A DNA stretch of 64,000 nucleotides from Gammaproteobacteria bacterium (GCA_947457195.1 CANGUU010000003.1:1-64000); one strand, 5' to 3'; shown: positions 26,569-34,928, counted from the stretch's first letter. Notes: generated from the letters alone by a model not told the origin. A program made the numbers and translations.

Positions 26569-27378
26569 ATGACATCCGTGGCCGGCACTGCCGCTTCCCC
26601 TGCCATCTCCATCCGCAACCTGTTCGTGGACTATTTTCCGCGCCGCATCCTCACGGACGTGAATCTCGACATCCCCGCCAGCCAGATCACGGTCATCATG
26701 GGCCAGAGCGGGGCTGGCAAGACCACCCTGCTGCGCTGCATGCTCGGCCTCAAGAAGCCCAGCAGCGGCAGCGTGCACATCCTTGGCACCGACATCGTCC
26801 GGGCCAGCCGGCGCGAGCTGAACGCCGTGCGCAAGCAGATGGGCGTTGCCTTTCAAGGCGGCGCCCTGTTCTCCTCGATGTCGGTGGCGGAAAACATCCA
26901 GCTGGCGCTGCGTGAGCACACCAGCCTCGACGAGAAAACCATCCAGATCATGACGCGCATCAAACTGGATATGGTCAACATGCTGGCCGCCGAAAACCTG
27001 ATGCCGTCCGAACTTTCCGGGGGCATGACCAAGCGGGCCGCGTTGGCGCGCGCCATCGTCATGGATCCCAAGCTGCTGTTCTTCGACGAACCCTCGGCCG
27101 GCCTCGACCCCAGCACGGCAGCGGAGCTCGACCAGCTGATGATCACCCTCAAGACCACGCTGCGCATGACCATCATCGTCGTCACCCACGAACTGGACAG
27201 CATCTTCAAGATAGCGGACCACATCGCGGTGATGGCCAACGGCCGCGTCATCGAATTCGGCACGCCGCAGCAGATCATTGCTTCGGCCAATCCCGAGATC
27301 CAGGGCATGCTCAACCGCAAGCCACGCGAGAACATCGTCGATACCGATGCCCACCTGCGCCGTCTGGTGGGGGGTTGA
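26569..27378 (+). CDS. mlaF: Mla phospholipid transport ABC ATPase
   Basis: 269 residues. Walker A GQSGAGKTT (45-53), Q-loop VAFQGGALF, signature LSGGM (149-153), Walker B LLFFDEPSAGLD (169-180) and switch His207 in VVTHELD. The QGGALFSSMSV segment and SGGMTKRAALARA are typical of MlaF rather than other ABC ATPases. It powers the inner-membrane MlaFEDB complex that moves phospholipids between inner and outer membranes. Start ATG at 26569 lies three bases after the STAS stop. The last 25 residues form the C-terminal extension used for MlaB/dimer contacts in the family. Confidence 0.95.
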   Translation: MTSVAGTAASPAISIRNLFVDYFPRRILTDVNLDIPASQITVIMGQSGAGKTTLLRCMLGLKKPSSGSVHILGTDIVRASRRELNAVRKQMGVAFQGGALFSSMSVAENIQLALREHTSLDEKTIQIMTRIKLDMVNMLAAENLMPSELSGGMTKRAALARAIVMDPKLLFFDEPSAGLDPSTAAELDQLMITLKTTLRMTIIVVTHELDSIFKIADHIAVMANGRVIEFGTPQQIIASANPEIQGMLNRKPRENIVDTDAHLRRLVGG

Positions 27379-27415
27379 ACGTGAACGGCAACGACGCCCC
27401 GTGGAGCGACTTCTG

Positions 27416-28201
27416 ATGCGTGCAGCCCTCGAAAAACTCGGCGCCGTGGTGCTGGGCTGGCTGGAGCACACCGGCCGCACCTTCAATCTGCTCCTGCTGG
27501 TGACCGTTGAACTGCTGCAGCCGCCCTACCGCTTCTACCCGGTCGTGCGGCAGATGTATTTCATCGGCGCCCGCTCATTGACGCTGATCGTGGTTTCCGG
27601 CCTGACCATCGGCATGGTGCTGGGCCTGCAGTTCTACAACATTCTGCAGCGGTTCGGATCGGTCGACCTGCTCGGGGCAGGCGTTTCCCTCAGTGTCATC
27701 CGCGAACTCGGACCGGTGATGACCGCCCTCATGGTGGTCGGGCGCGCCGGCTCTTCGATCACAGCCGAACTCGGCATCATGCGTATCACCGAGCAGATCG
27801 ACGCGATGGACTGCATGGCCATCTCGCCGAGCAAATACCTGATCGGCCCCAAGTTGCTGGCGGGGCTGCTGTCCGTGCCCTTGCTGACGATGGTGTTTGA
27901 CTTCGTGGCCCTGTTCGGCGGCTACTTCGTCGGTGTGGTGATGTTCGGCGTGGCAGAAGGTTCCTACGTCAACGGCATGATCGACACCGTCGAGTGGTCG
28001 GACGTACGCATCGGCCTCGAGAAATCCCTGATTTTCGGCCTGTTGGTTACCCTGATCTGCTGCGCGGAGGGCTTCTACATGCACCTCACCAAGGCTGGCT
28101 CGCAGGGTGCAGAGGGTGTCAGTTCCGTCACCACAGATGCGGTGGTGCTGTCGTCGATCGCCGTGCTTTACAGCGATTTCCTCATCGAAGCGCTGTTCTG
28201 A
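27416..28201 (+). CDS. mlaE: Mla phospholipid transport permease
   Basis: 261 residues from the ATG at 27416, with GGAG nine bases upstream; a GTG at 27401 is also in frame. The conserved MlaE core is seen: SLTLIVVSGLTIGMVLGLQFYNIL, LGPVMTALMVVGRAGSSITAELGIMRITEQIDAM and FVALFGGYFVG, with five to six membrane helices and the amphipathic interface helix at the N-terminus. Forms the transmembrane dimer that binds MlaF and the MlaD hexamer. The AMGR/EQIDA region contacts the ATPase in known structures. Confidence 0.95.
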   Translation: MRAALEKLGAVVLGWLEHTGRTFNLLLLVTVELLQPPYRFYPVVRQMYFIGARSLTLIVVSGLTIGMVLGLQFYNILQRFGSVDLLGAGVSLSVIRELGPVMTALMVVGRAGSSITAELGIMRITEQIDAMDCMAISPSKYLIGPKLLAGLLSVPLLTMVFDFVALFGGYFVGVVMFGVAEGSYVNGMIDTVEWSDVRIGLEKSLIFGLLVTLICCAEGFYMHLTKAGSQGAEGVSSVTTDAVVLSSIAVLYSDFLIEALF

Positions 28202-28218
28202 GTCCCAGGAGGAGAACC

Positions 28219-28674
28219 GTGGACAAACTCAACATCCAGCTCGTCACCGGCATCTTCGTGCTGCTGGGCATTGCCACTTTCACCTATCAAGCTGTCTCGA
28301 TCGGTGGCGTCAGCTTCAGCGAACAGGCCGGCTATACGCTGACGGCCCGTTTCGATTCGATCTCCGGTCTGCGGGAAGGCGCGGTGATCGAGGCAGCCGG
28401 GGTGCGCGTCGGCACCGTGTCTGGCATCAGTTTCGATCCTGACAATTACCAGGCGATCGTTTCCCTGCGCGTCAACGAAGGCGTGCCAGTCAGCGAGGAT
28501 GCCACGGCATCCATCCGTACCCAGGGCATCATCGGCGAGAAGTTCGTGAAGCTCAGTCAGGGTGGCTTTCCTGACATGCTCGGCGACGGCGATGAAATTG
28601 CGGCCACCGAGTCAGCCATCAGCCTGGAAGAGCTGGTGGGGCAGTACATTTTCCAGTCGGACGCCGCGCAGTAG
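28219..28674 (+). CDS. mlaD: MCE-domain periplasmic lipid-binding subunit
   Basis: 151 residues beginning with GTG at 28219, supported by AGGAGG just upstream. One membrane helix (about 7-25) and a single MCE domain: LTARFDSISGLREGAVIEAAGVRVGTVSGI, then IRTQGIIGEKFVKLSQGG and the C-terminal helix SLEELVGQYIF that forms the hydrophobic pore of the hexamer. Part of MlaFEDB; hands phospholipid to or takes it from periplasmic MlaC. Spaced 17 bases after mlaE. Confidence 0.95.
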   Translation: MDKLNIQLVTGIFVLLGIATFTYQAVSIGGVSFSEQAGYTLTARFDSISGLREGAVIEAAGVRVGTVSGISFDPDNYQAIVSLRVNEGVPVSEDATASIRTQGIIGEKFVKLSQGGFPDMLGDGDEIAATESAISLEELVGQYIFQSDAAQ

Positions 28675-28692
28675 TCGGGAGGACGCCGCAAC

Positions 28693-29463
28693 ATGGACAT
28701 GCCGCCACGTCTTTTGCAAAAGCTCCCCGTGGGCGATTGGCAGCGCCTGACAAAGCGGCTGGCGCTGCCGCTGCTGGTGACTTGCGCGCTGCTCGGCCAG
28801 GAGCCGGCCATCGCCCAGGAGGACGAGGAGTTCTTCGAATTCGACGAAGAGGTGCTGGCAGAACCGCGCATACCCGATCCCTTCGAGGGCATCAACCGTG
28901 CCTGCTTCGCCTTCAACGACGTGCTTTATCGGGTCGCGCTGAAGCCACTGGCGCGTGGCCTGCGACTGCTGCCCGTGCCGGTGGTGCAGAGCTTCAACAA
29001 CTTCTTCATCAACCTGCAGGCGCCCATGTCGGCTTTCAGTGCGCTGCTGCAGGGGGACGGCAAGAACGCCGCCAGTGAACTTGCACGCTTCCTGCTGAAC
29101 TCCACCGCCGGCGCCGGGGGCTTGCTCGATCCGGCCACCCGCCTCGGCCTGATGAAGGATGAAGAAGATCTCGGCCAGACGCTGGGACGTTACGGCCTGC
29201 GTGATGGCCCCTTTCTGGTGCTGCCTCTCTATGGCTCCACCAGCGTACGCGATCTCATCGGAGCCATCGGCACCAACCAGCTCAACCCGCTGTACAGCAC
29301 GCTGGTCACCGGCGAAATCATAGGTATCAATTCGCTGCGCGGAGAAGTGCTGTTGGCGCTGGACAACGACAGCTACGAGGCTTTCTACGCCAGCTCGCTG
29401 GACCCTTATGTATTCTTCCGCAGCGCCTGGGTGCAGAGCCGCGAGGGCTTGATCGCCAAATAG
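28693..29463 (+). CDS. mlaA: MlaA/VacJ outer-membrane phospholipid-transport protein
   Basis: 256 residues. After an export signal (hydrophobic about 22-33, signal-peptidase-like AIA at 39-41) come family hallmarks DPFEGINRACFAFNDVLYR, NNFFINLQAPMSAFSALLQGD, EDLGQTLGRYGLRDGPFLVLPLYG and SVRDLIG. MlaA is usually a lipoprotein, yet the only Cys near the signal, Cys31 in LLVTC, has a poor lipobox; a different start or SPI processing is possible. It extracts mislocalised phospholipids from the outer leaflet and passes them to MlaC. Position between mlaD and mlaC differs from the E. coli layout, where mlaA is unlinked. Confidence 0.92.
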   Translation: MDMPPRLLQKLPVGDWQRLTKRLALPLLVTCALLGQEPAIAQEDEEFFEFDEEVLAEPRIPDPFEGINRACFAFNDVLYRVALKPLARGLRLLPVPVVQSFNNFFINLQAPMSAFSALLQGDGKNAASELARFLLNSTAGAGGLLDPATRLGLMKDEEDLGQTLGRYGLRDGPFLVLPLYGSTSVRDLIGAIGTNQLNPLYSTLVTGEIIGINSLRGEVLLALDNDSYEAFYASSLDPYVFFRSAWVQSREGLIAK

Positions 29464-29552
29464 GCTGCCAGGGGCAGGTCAGCATGGCGTGTTCAGCAGC
29501 CCGCAGTGACGGCTGTCACACGGCCGTTCAAGCTCGAGTCGCTGGCAGGCGC

Positions 29553-29558
29553 TATAAT
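29553..29558 (+). promoter_or_regulatory. Possible -10 element (TATAAT) before mlaC
   Basis: A consensus TATAAT followed by CCGTCGCC lies 63 bases before mlaC; no convincing -35. It could give mlaC transcription independent of the upstream genes. Confidence 0.35.
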
Positions 29559-29620
29559 CCGTCGCCACCGGGTGTGCCGTACGAGGCAGCTTCCAAGCCC
29601 CGGCCCTCTTGAGGACGTCC

Positions 29621-30265
29621 ATGCACAAGCCAAGCACCCGCCGTTCGACCCCGGTAGAGCGCCTGCTGCCATTCCGGCGCCTGCTCCTGCTGGCCGGCCT
29701 GCTGCTGCCCCTGCTGGGTCTTGCGCCCGCAAGCCAGGCACAGAGTGGCACACCGACCAGCGCCGTAAAGACCACGGTCGACAACATCCTCGCCGTGCTG
29801 CGCAGCCCAACCTTCAACTTCGAAGCCGATCGCCCGACCATCAGCGCGGAAATCCGGCGCACGTTCGACGACGTGGCGATGGCCCAGAGCGTGTTGGCGA
29901 CCCACTGGAAGAATGCCACACCGGCGCAGCAGGGCGAGTTCAAGACCCTGCTCATGCAGACCATCGAAAACACCTACATCGGGCGTCTGAAGGCCTACAC
30001 CAACGAAACCGTGGACTTCCGCGGCGAGGAAGTGAAGGAGACGCGGGCATCGGTCAAGACGGTCATCCTGTCGGGCACGGGTGAAATCCCGGTGAATTAC
30101 CGCCTGCGCAAGCGCGGCGAGCAGTGGGTGGTTTACGACGTGGAAGTCGAGAACGTCAGCATGATCAGTTCTTTTCGCGATACCTACCGCGGCATCATCA
30201 GCAAGGACGGCCTCGACGGACTGATCGCCCAGATGAAGGTCAAACTCGACGAGATGGAAATCTGA
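29621..30265 (+). CDS. mlaC: MlaC/Ttg2D periplasmic phospholipid carrier
   Basis: 214 residues from ATG 29621 (GAGGA upstream). Signal peptide about 1-41 with hydrophobic LLLLAGLLLPLLGLAP and cleavage near ASQAQ. The body matches the Ttg2D fold: VDNILAVLRSP, IRRTFDDVAMAQSVLATHWKNATPAQQGEFKTLL, ENTYIGRLKAYTNE and VNYRLRKRGEQWVVYDVEVENVSMISSFRDTYRGII. The soluble shuttle carries phospholipids across the periplasm between MlaA and MlaD. Its relatively wide gap from mlaA (158 bases) holds a possible own promoter. Confidence 0.95.
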   Translation: MHKPSTRRSTPVERLLPFRRLLLLAGLLLPLLGLAPASQAQSGTPTSAVKTTVDNILAVLRSPTFNFEADRPTISAEIRRTFDDVAMAQSVLATHWKNATPAQQGEFKTLLMQTIENTYIGRLKAYTNETVDFRGEEVKETRASVKTVILSGTGEIPVNYRLRKRGEQWVVYDVEVENVSMISSFRDTYRGIISKDGLDGLIAQMKVKLDEMEI

Positions 30266-30336
30266 TGGCTGCAAAAGCCAGCATGTTTCCTCAGTTTGAC
30301 GGCCGTTCGGCTTGCCTGCAGCTTCGGACTCCGTGG

Positions 30337-30342
30337 TAGAAT
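30337..30342 (+). promoter_or_regulatory. Possible -10 element (TAGAAT) before the coiled-coil gene
   Basis: TAGAAT followed by CCGCGCCGC, 62 bases before the start at 30404. A weak TTGCCT lies 19 bases upstream (30312-30317). Confidence 0.35.
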
Positions 30343-30403
30343 CCGCGCCGCTTTTCCCTCTCCCGCTGCGCTCCAGCGACTCCACATAATCCGACAGTCC
30401 GCT

Positions 30404-31222
30404 ATGGCCCAAGTTTTAAGCCTGAAAGAACTCCGCACCAGCAGTGTCCTGAAAGCCGAAATTGCCAAGCTCGAAGAAGAGCGGGCCCAGCTACTGGCGC
30501 AAATCGAGCGTGGCCGTCAGGTCGAAAAGAAGCTGCAGGACGACCTGCTGGAGCAGAAGAAGGACTTTGAGCATCTCGAGAAACAGTTCGAACACTTTGC
30601 CGGCGTCGAGGCGGAGTACGAGGCACTGCAGCAGCAGGTCGCCATGGAACGACTGGAAAAACTCATCGACGACGACAAGAAAGACAACGCGCTGACCGCG
30701 CAATTGAAGAAGGCCCGCGATGAACTGAAGGTGGCCCAGGACGAGCTCAAGGAACTGAAGGCACTGGATCCCGACCGACTCAAGCGCCAGGTGGCTGATC
30801 TCAAGAAAAAGACCCAGCAGCAGAGCGCCGACAACCAGAACCTCAACTCGGCCCTGGTGAAAGCGCGCAAGGAGCTCAAGGATCTCGGCACCGAAAAGGA
30901 CAAGCTCGAAACCGATCTCAAGGCCAGTCGCGGCGGCACCGACTTTTTCTGGCAGTCCGTGGATGGTGCCTGGGTTCTCTACGAATGCAGCGTCGTGCTC
31001 AAAGATGAAACCGTCGCAGACCCCGATAAGTACAAGCGCATCCGCGCCCTGCAGACCGCCACCGGCACCAGCGTGCTCAGCAGCGGCAAGGACGACAACG
31101 ACAAGGCGCTCTGGCGGGGTACGCTCGAGGTTCCCGAGGATGTGTCAGTGGAAGCCGGCAAGCGCCTGCTCAGCATCGCCGCCGATCTCGACGAGAAATC
31201 GTCGGACAGCAAAACCAAGTAA
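30404..31222 (+). CDS. Coiled-coil protein of unknown function
   Basis: 272 residues from ATG 30404, no signal peptide or membrane helix, so cytosolic. Residues about 10-175 are a nearly continuous coiled coil, rich in Lys, Glu, Gln and Leu heptads (for example KLEEERAQLLAQIERGRQ and KARKELKDLGTEKDKLETDL). The last roughly 95 residues look globular: FFWQSVDGAWVLYECSVVLKDE, LWRGTLEVPEDVSVEAG. I do not recognise the family. It sits between mlaC and cinA with its own possible promoter, so a direct link to lipid transport is unproven. A cytoskeletal or adaptor role is only a guess from its shape. Confidence 0.7.
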   Translation: MAQVLSLKELRTSSVLKAEIAKLEEERAQLLAQIERGRQVEKKLQDDLLEQKKDFEHLEKQFEHFAGVEAEYEALQQQVAMERLEKLIDDDKKDNALTAQLKKARDELKVAQDELKELKALDPDRLKRQVADLKKKTQQQSADNQNLNSALVKARKELKDLGTEKDKLETDLKASRGGTDFFWQSVDGAWVLYECSVVLKDETVADPDKYKRIRALQTATGTSVLSSGKDDNDKALWRGTLEVPEDVSVEAGKRLLSIAADLDEKSSDSKTK

Positions 31223-31259
31223 GCCCCTCCTCGCGGGACCAATCCCTCTTCGCCTGCGC

Positions 31260-31265
31260 TAGAAT
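31260..31265 (+). promoter_or_regulatory. Possible -10 element (TAGAAT) before cinA
   Basis: TAGAAT followed by TGCCGCC, 28 bases before the cinA ATG, giving a very short leader if used. No clear -35. Confidence 0.3.
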
Positions 31266-31292
31266 TGCCGCCTCCTGCTGACGGCGGTTCCC

Positions 31293-32585
31293 ATGCTCCT
31301 GGAAATGATCAGTACCGGCGAAGAAGTGCTAGCCGGCCAGATAGTCGACACCAACGCGGCCTGGTTTTCCGACAGCATGATGAATCTCGGCGTTGAACTG
31401 GCGCGCCGCAGTACCGTAGGAGACCGGATCGACGATCTGGTAGCGCTGTTCCTCGAACGCAGTCGGCACGCCGACCTGATCCTGGTCAACGGCGGTCTCG
31501 GGCCAACCAGCGACGACCTGAGCGCCGAGGCGGCCGCCCGCGCCGCCGGTGTTGCACTGGTAGAGCACGACGGCTGGCGCAGGCATCTGCAGGACTGGTT
31601 CCAGCGGCGAGGCCGGCAGATGCCGGCCATCAACCTCAAGCAATGCCTGATTCCCGCCACGGCCGAGCTGGTGGACAACCCGCAGGGATCAGCCCCGGGC
31701 TTCCGACTGCAGATCAACCGTGCCTGGTTCTTTTTCACACCGGGCGTGCCGGCAGAATTCAAGCCCATGGTGACCGACCACTTCGTGCCCTTTCTGTCGC
31801 GCTTGCGCGGTGCAGCGCCACCCACCCGCCTCTGCAAGCTGCTGACCTTCGGTCACGGAGAATCGACGCTGGCCGAGAGCATCGTCAGGCTGCCGGTGCC
31901 CGCCGGCATCACGCTCGGCTACCGACCGTCGGCCCCGCATGTGGAAATCAAGGTGTTCGCGCGCGGAGAGGAGGCCATCGCTTCCCAGCCAGCCTACCTT
32001 GCCGCGCTGCAGGAGTTGCTGGGTGCGGCGGTCGTGTCCACGCGCTTTCCGAGCCTGGCCGAGGAAGTGCATCACACCCTGATCGCGCAAGGTGCCAGCC
32101 TCAGCCTCGCCGAGTCCTGCTCGGGTGGCATGCTTGCCAGCCTGCTGGTGGATTTCGCCGGCAGTTCTGCCTACCTGCGGCACAGCATCGTCAGCTATGC
32201 CAATGCAGCCAAGACGGCTCTGCTGCAGGTGACCCCTGCCACGCTGGAGCGGCACGGCGCCGTGTCGCTGGAAACTGCCCTGGCCATGGCCGCGGCTACC
32301 CGAACGCTCGGCGACAGCGACTACGCGCTGGCGATCACAGGCATTGCCGGGCCGGAGGGTGGCAGCGAGGCCAAGCCCGTCGGTACGGTCGCCATTGCGC
32401 TCTGCGACAGCAGGTCGCGCTGCGCGCAACTCGTGCGGCTTGCCAACCGCTCCCGCAACCTGGTGCGGACCATGAGCTGTGCCGTCGCGCTCGACATGCT
32501 GCGCCGGCGCTTGCTGGGCATGGAGCCGATCGTCGCCTACCCCTTCATTCCCGCCAGCGAGGTATTGCGGGAGGATGCTCATTAA
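31293..32585 (+). CDS. cinA: CinA-type nicotinamide-nucleotide amidohydrolase with MoCF domain
   Basis: 430 residues, the usual length of full CinA. The N-terminal MoCF-like domain (1-170) has ISTGEEVLAGQIVDTNAAW and NGGLGPTSDDLSAEAAA; the C-terminal amidohydrolase domain (about 260-420) has SLAESCSGGMLASLLVD, HSIVSYANAAKTALL and AITGIAGPEGGSEAKPVGTV. It deamidates NMN to nicotinate mononucleotide and hydrolyses ADP-ribose, recycling pyridine nucleotides in the cytosol. The last four codons overlap the start of the following phosphatase gene by 11 bases, so the two are translationally linked. Confidence 0.93.
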   Translation: MLLEMISTGEEVLAGQIVDTNAAWFSDSMMNLGVELARRSTVGDRIDDLVALFLERSRHADLILVNGGLGPTSDDLSAEAAARAAGVALVEHDGWRRHLQDWFQRRGRQMPAINLKQCLIPATAELVDNPQGSAPGFRLQINRAWFFFTPGVPAEFKPMVTDHFVPFLSRLRGAAPPTRLCKLLTFGHGESTLAESIVRLPVPAGITLGYRPSAPHVEIKVFARGEEAIASQPAYLAALQELLGAAVVSTRFPSLAEEVHHTLIAQGASLSLAESCSGGMLASLLVDFAGSSAYLRHSIVSYANAAKTALLQVTPATLERHGAVSLETALAMAAATRTLGDSDYALAITGIAGPEGGSEAKPVGTVAIALCDSRSRCAQLVRLANRSRNLVRTMSCAVALDMLRRRLLGMEPIVAYPFIPASEVLREDAH

Positions 32586-34518
32586 GCTGCTGTTCTCGAT
32601 TCGCTGGAAACTCATCGTCTCCCTCTTCCTGCCGCTGCTGCTGATCGTCGGCGTGGTGATGGGACTGACGCTGCGGCGGGTGTACGAGGGTGCGGTGCTC
32701 ACCCTGACCGGCCAGCAGCAACGCGAAGTCGAGCTCCTGGCCAACGGTCTCGATCGCGAGTTGCAGGCAGTGGCCGTCATCGCCGACGACACGGCCCGTT
32801 TTCTCGGTCAGCAACCGGCGCTCGACGCGCAGGCGCTGGTTGCGCTGCTCAGAGGCAGCCTTGCCCTCAATCCACTGATCCACGGCGCGGGGCTGGCCTT
32901 CGAACCCTTTGCCCTGCGCGCCGACCAGCGCTTGTTCGCACCCTACGTGTTCGGCGCAGACACGACGACCCTGGATCTCGCCGCAGAGGTTGGCGACTAC
33001 ACCGAGGGAGGGACGGCCTGGTATCGGGAGGTCCGTGCCGCCGGGCGACCTCTCTGGAGCGAGCCGCGTCGTGACACCCTCACCGAGGCCGTCACTGTCG
33101 TTACCTATGCTGTGCCCATCAAGGCAGGAGAACGTTTCATCGGGGTGGCGAGCCTGGACCTGCGCCTCGATCGACTCGGTGAGCTGCTGGCAGCGGGGGA
33201 AAGCGCCCAGTTCATGGTGATGAGCCGGCGTGGCCGCTTCGTGGCGCATTCCGATGCAGGCCAGGTGCTGCAAGCCAGCCTGCAGGATCTGGTTGCTGCG
33301 GTGGGCAGCCCCGCCTTCCAGAGCATTGCCAACCGCATTCTCGCCGGCGAGCGCGGTGTTGCTGTCCTTGGCCGACGCGCGTTCGCCGATGCCCTGCCGG
33401 CCGGCAAGCTATGGATCAGCCATGCGCCCATCCCCATCAACGGCTGGTCGTTGGCGACCCTGACGGCGGAAGCACAACTGGTCGCGCCGATCCGTGCGCA
33501 GATCGAGCTTGCCCTGCTGGGACTCGGCCTCACCATGGTGCTGATCTTCGTGCTGGTCTGGTGGATGAGTTCCCGTCTCACCCGACCCATCAAGCAACTG
33601 GAGGCGGCCGTATCGGAAGTGGCACGCGGGCGACTCGACACCCACATCGAAAACATCCGCTCCACGGATGAACTCGGACGGCTCAGCCGTGGCTTCAACC
33701 GCATGCTGAAAGACCTCAAGAAGCAGATCGCGCGGCAGAGCCAGCAGGAAACGGCCAGCAAGCTGGTGGAGCAGGAACTGCAGCTGGCGCGTGAAACCCA
33801 GCGCTCCCTGCTGCCTGGCGATTTTGCCGCGCTGCACGGCCCGCAGGACTTCACCTTGCACGCGGTCAATCAGGCCGCGCGCCACGTAGCGGGCGACTTC
33901 TTCGACTACTTCCTGGTGAGCCCCGGCACACTGGTCTTCGTCATCGCCGATGTCAGCGGCAAGGGTCTGTCGGCCGCGCTGGTGATGGCGGTCACCCGCA
34001 CGATGGTGCGTGATCTCGCCCAGAGCGGACGACGACCAGGCGAAATCCTGCGCGAAACCAACGAACGCCTGCGGGAAAGTCGCCGTGGCGGGGCTTTCGT
34101 GACCCTCTTTCTCGGCAGCTACCACAGCGCCAGCGGCCGGGTGACCTATGCCAACGGGGGCCACCTGCCGCCCTACCTCATCAGCAGCACGGGCGAGGTG
34201 GCGACAGTCGGCGAGGCGACCGGCACTATCGTCGGCATGCTCGAGCAACAGGACTATCAGGATGCCGAGTTCACCCTGCAACCCGGCGATACCCTGCTGC
34301 TGCATACCGACGGCTATCCGGAGGCACGCTCTCCGGCCGGCGAGTTCTACGGAACGTCCCGCATCAAGCATTTCCTCCAGCGCCATGCGCGCGGCAGCGT
34401 GCGCGAACTCTGCGACGCCATCACGGCCGAGATTGCCGCCTTCCAGCACGACAGCCTGTCCGATGACCTGACCCTGTTGGCGCTGCGCCGGTCTGCGCCC
34501 AGCGTTAACGCCGCGTAA
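32575..34518 (+). CDS. Membrane SpoIIE-type serine phosphatase with Cache sensor and HAMP (RsbU-like)
   Basis: 647 residues from ATG 32575. Order: N-terminal membrane helix (about 14-34), periplasmic double-Cache-like sensor (about 40-305, with PLWSEPRRDTLTEAVTVVTYAVPI), second helix (about 311-333), HAMP domain with TRPIKQLEAAVSEVARG, coiled linker ending LARETQRSLLP, then a PP2C/SpoIIE domain (about 430-640). Metal-binding aspartates are in AGDFFDY, ADVSGKGLSAAL, TDGYPEA and SDDLTLL. RsbU-type enzymes dephosphorylate a STAS protein in response to stress or a ligand. Candidate substrate here is the STAS protein at 26236-26565, phosphorylated by the kinase at 25641-26087; this pairing is inference. 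Confidence 0.9.
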   Translation: MLIKLLFSIRWKLIVSLFLPLLLIVGVVMGLTLRRVYEGAVLTLTGQQQREVELLANGLDRELQAVAVIADDTARFLGQQPALDAQALVALLRGSLALNPLIHGAGLAFEPFALRADQRLFAPYVFGADTTTLDLAAEVGDYTEGGTAWYREVRAAGRPLWSEPRRDTLTEAVTVVTYAVPIKAGERFIGVASLDLRLDRLGELLAAGESAQFMVMSRRGRFVAHSDAGQVLQASLQDLVAAVGSPAFQSIANRILAGERGVAVLGRRAFADALPAGKLWISHAPIPINGWSLATLTAEAQLVAPIRAQIELALLGLGLTMVLIFVLVWWMSSRLTRPIKQLEAAVSEVARGRLDTHIENIRSTDELGRLSRGFNRMLKDLKKQIARQSQQETASKLVEQELQLARETQRSLLPGDFAALHGPQDFTLHAVNQAARHVAGDFFDYFLVSPGTLVFVIADVSGKGLSAALVMAVTRTMVRDLAQSGRRPGEILRETNERLRESRRGGAFVTLFLGSYHSASGRVTYANGGHLPPYLISSTGEVATVGEATGTIVGMLEQQDYQDAEFTLQPGDTLLLHTDGYPEARSPAGEFYGTSRIKHFLQRHARGSVRELCDAITAEIAAFQHDSLSDDLTLLALRRSAPSVNAA

Positions 34519-34608
34519 CGGTTCAACAAAGGTCAAGCGCTGGCGCTCGTGGCCGCTTGTGCGGCGAAATCACGCCATGCCAACATCCTTGGCACCGGGG
34601 GATTCATC

Positions 34609-34914
34609 ATGATCAGACAACTGCTGGGCCTGTACCTGCTGGTGGGTTGGGGCACTGCCCACGCCCACACGCCATTGTTCGACTGCTTCGACAACGGCGA
34701 CGAGACGCTGACCTGCGAGGGAGGATTTTCCGACGGCGCATCGGCCGAGGGCGTCGGTGTGCGGCTGCTGGACCAGCAGGGCAAGGTGCTGGAGCAGGCC
34801 AAGCTCGATGCCCGGGGCAGTGCTACTTTCAAGCGTCCCGCCGGGGGATTTTCCGTGGTCTTCGACGCCGGTGCCGAACATCAGATCACCGTGCTCGGCG
34901 ACGACATCAGCTGA
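34609..34914 (+). CDS. Small secreted protein heading the metal-transport operon
   Basis: 101 residues from ATG 34609, with GGGGGA upstream. Signal peptide ends near HAHTPLF, so the mature protein begins with a His-containing segment. The rest, GGFSDGASAEGVGVRLLDQQGKVL to ATFKRPAGGFSVVFDAGAEHQ, is an Ig-like beta fold similar to NikL-type or CarboxypepD-regulatory-like small periplasmic proteins. It is 14 bases before the DUF4198 gene and so probably shares the metal-transport role. Metal binding is not proven; histidines at the N-terminus could take part. Confidence 0.7.
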   Translation: MIRQLLGLYLLVGWGTAHAHTPLFDCFDNGDETLTCEGGFSDGASAEGVGVRLLDQQGKVLEQAKLDARGSATFKRPAGGFSVVFDAGAEHQITVLGDDIS

Positions 34915-34928
34915 ACGAGGGTCAGGTC

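Noticed and set aside
29464-29490. Small CTGCC/GGCAG hairpin after mlaA
   Set aside because: Only five pairs with a three-base loop and no U-tract; too weak for a terminator call.
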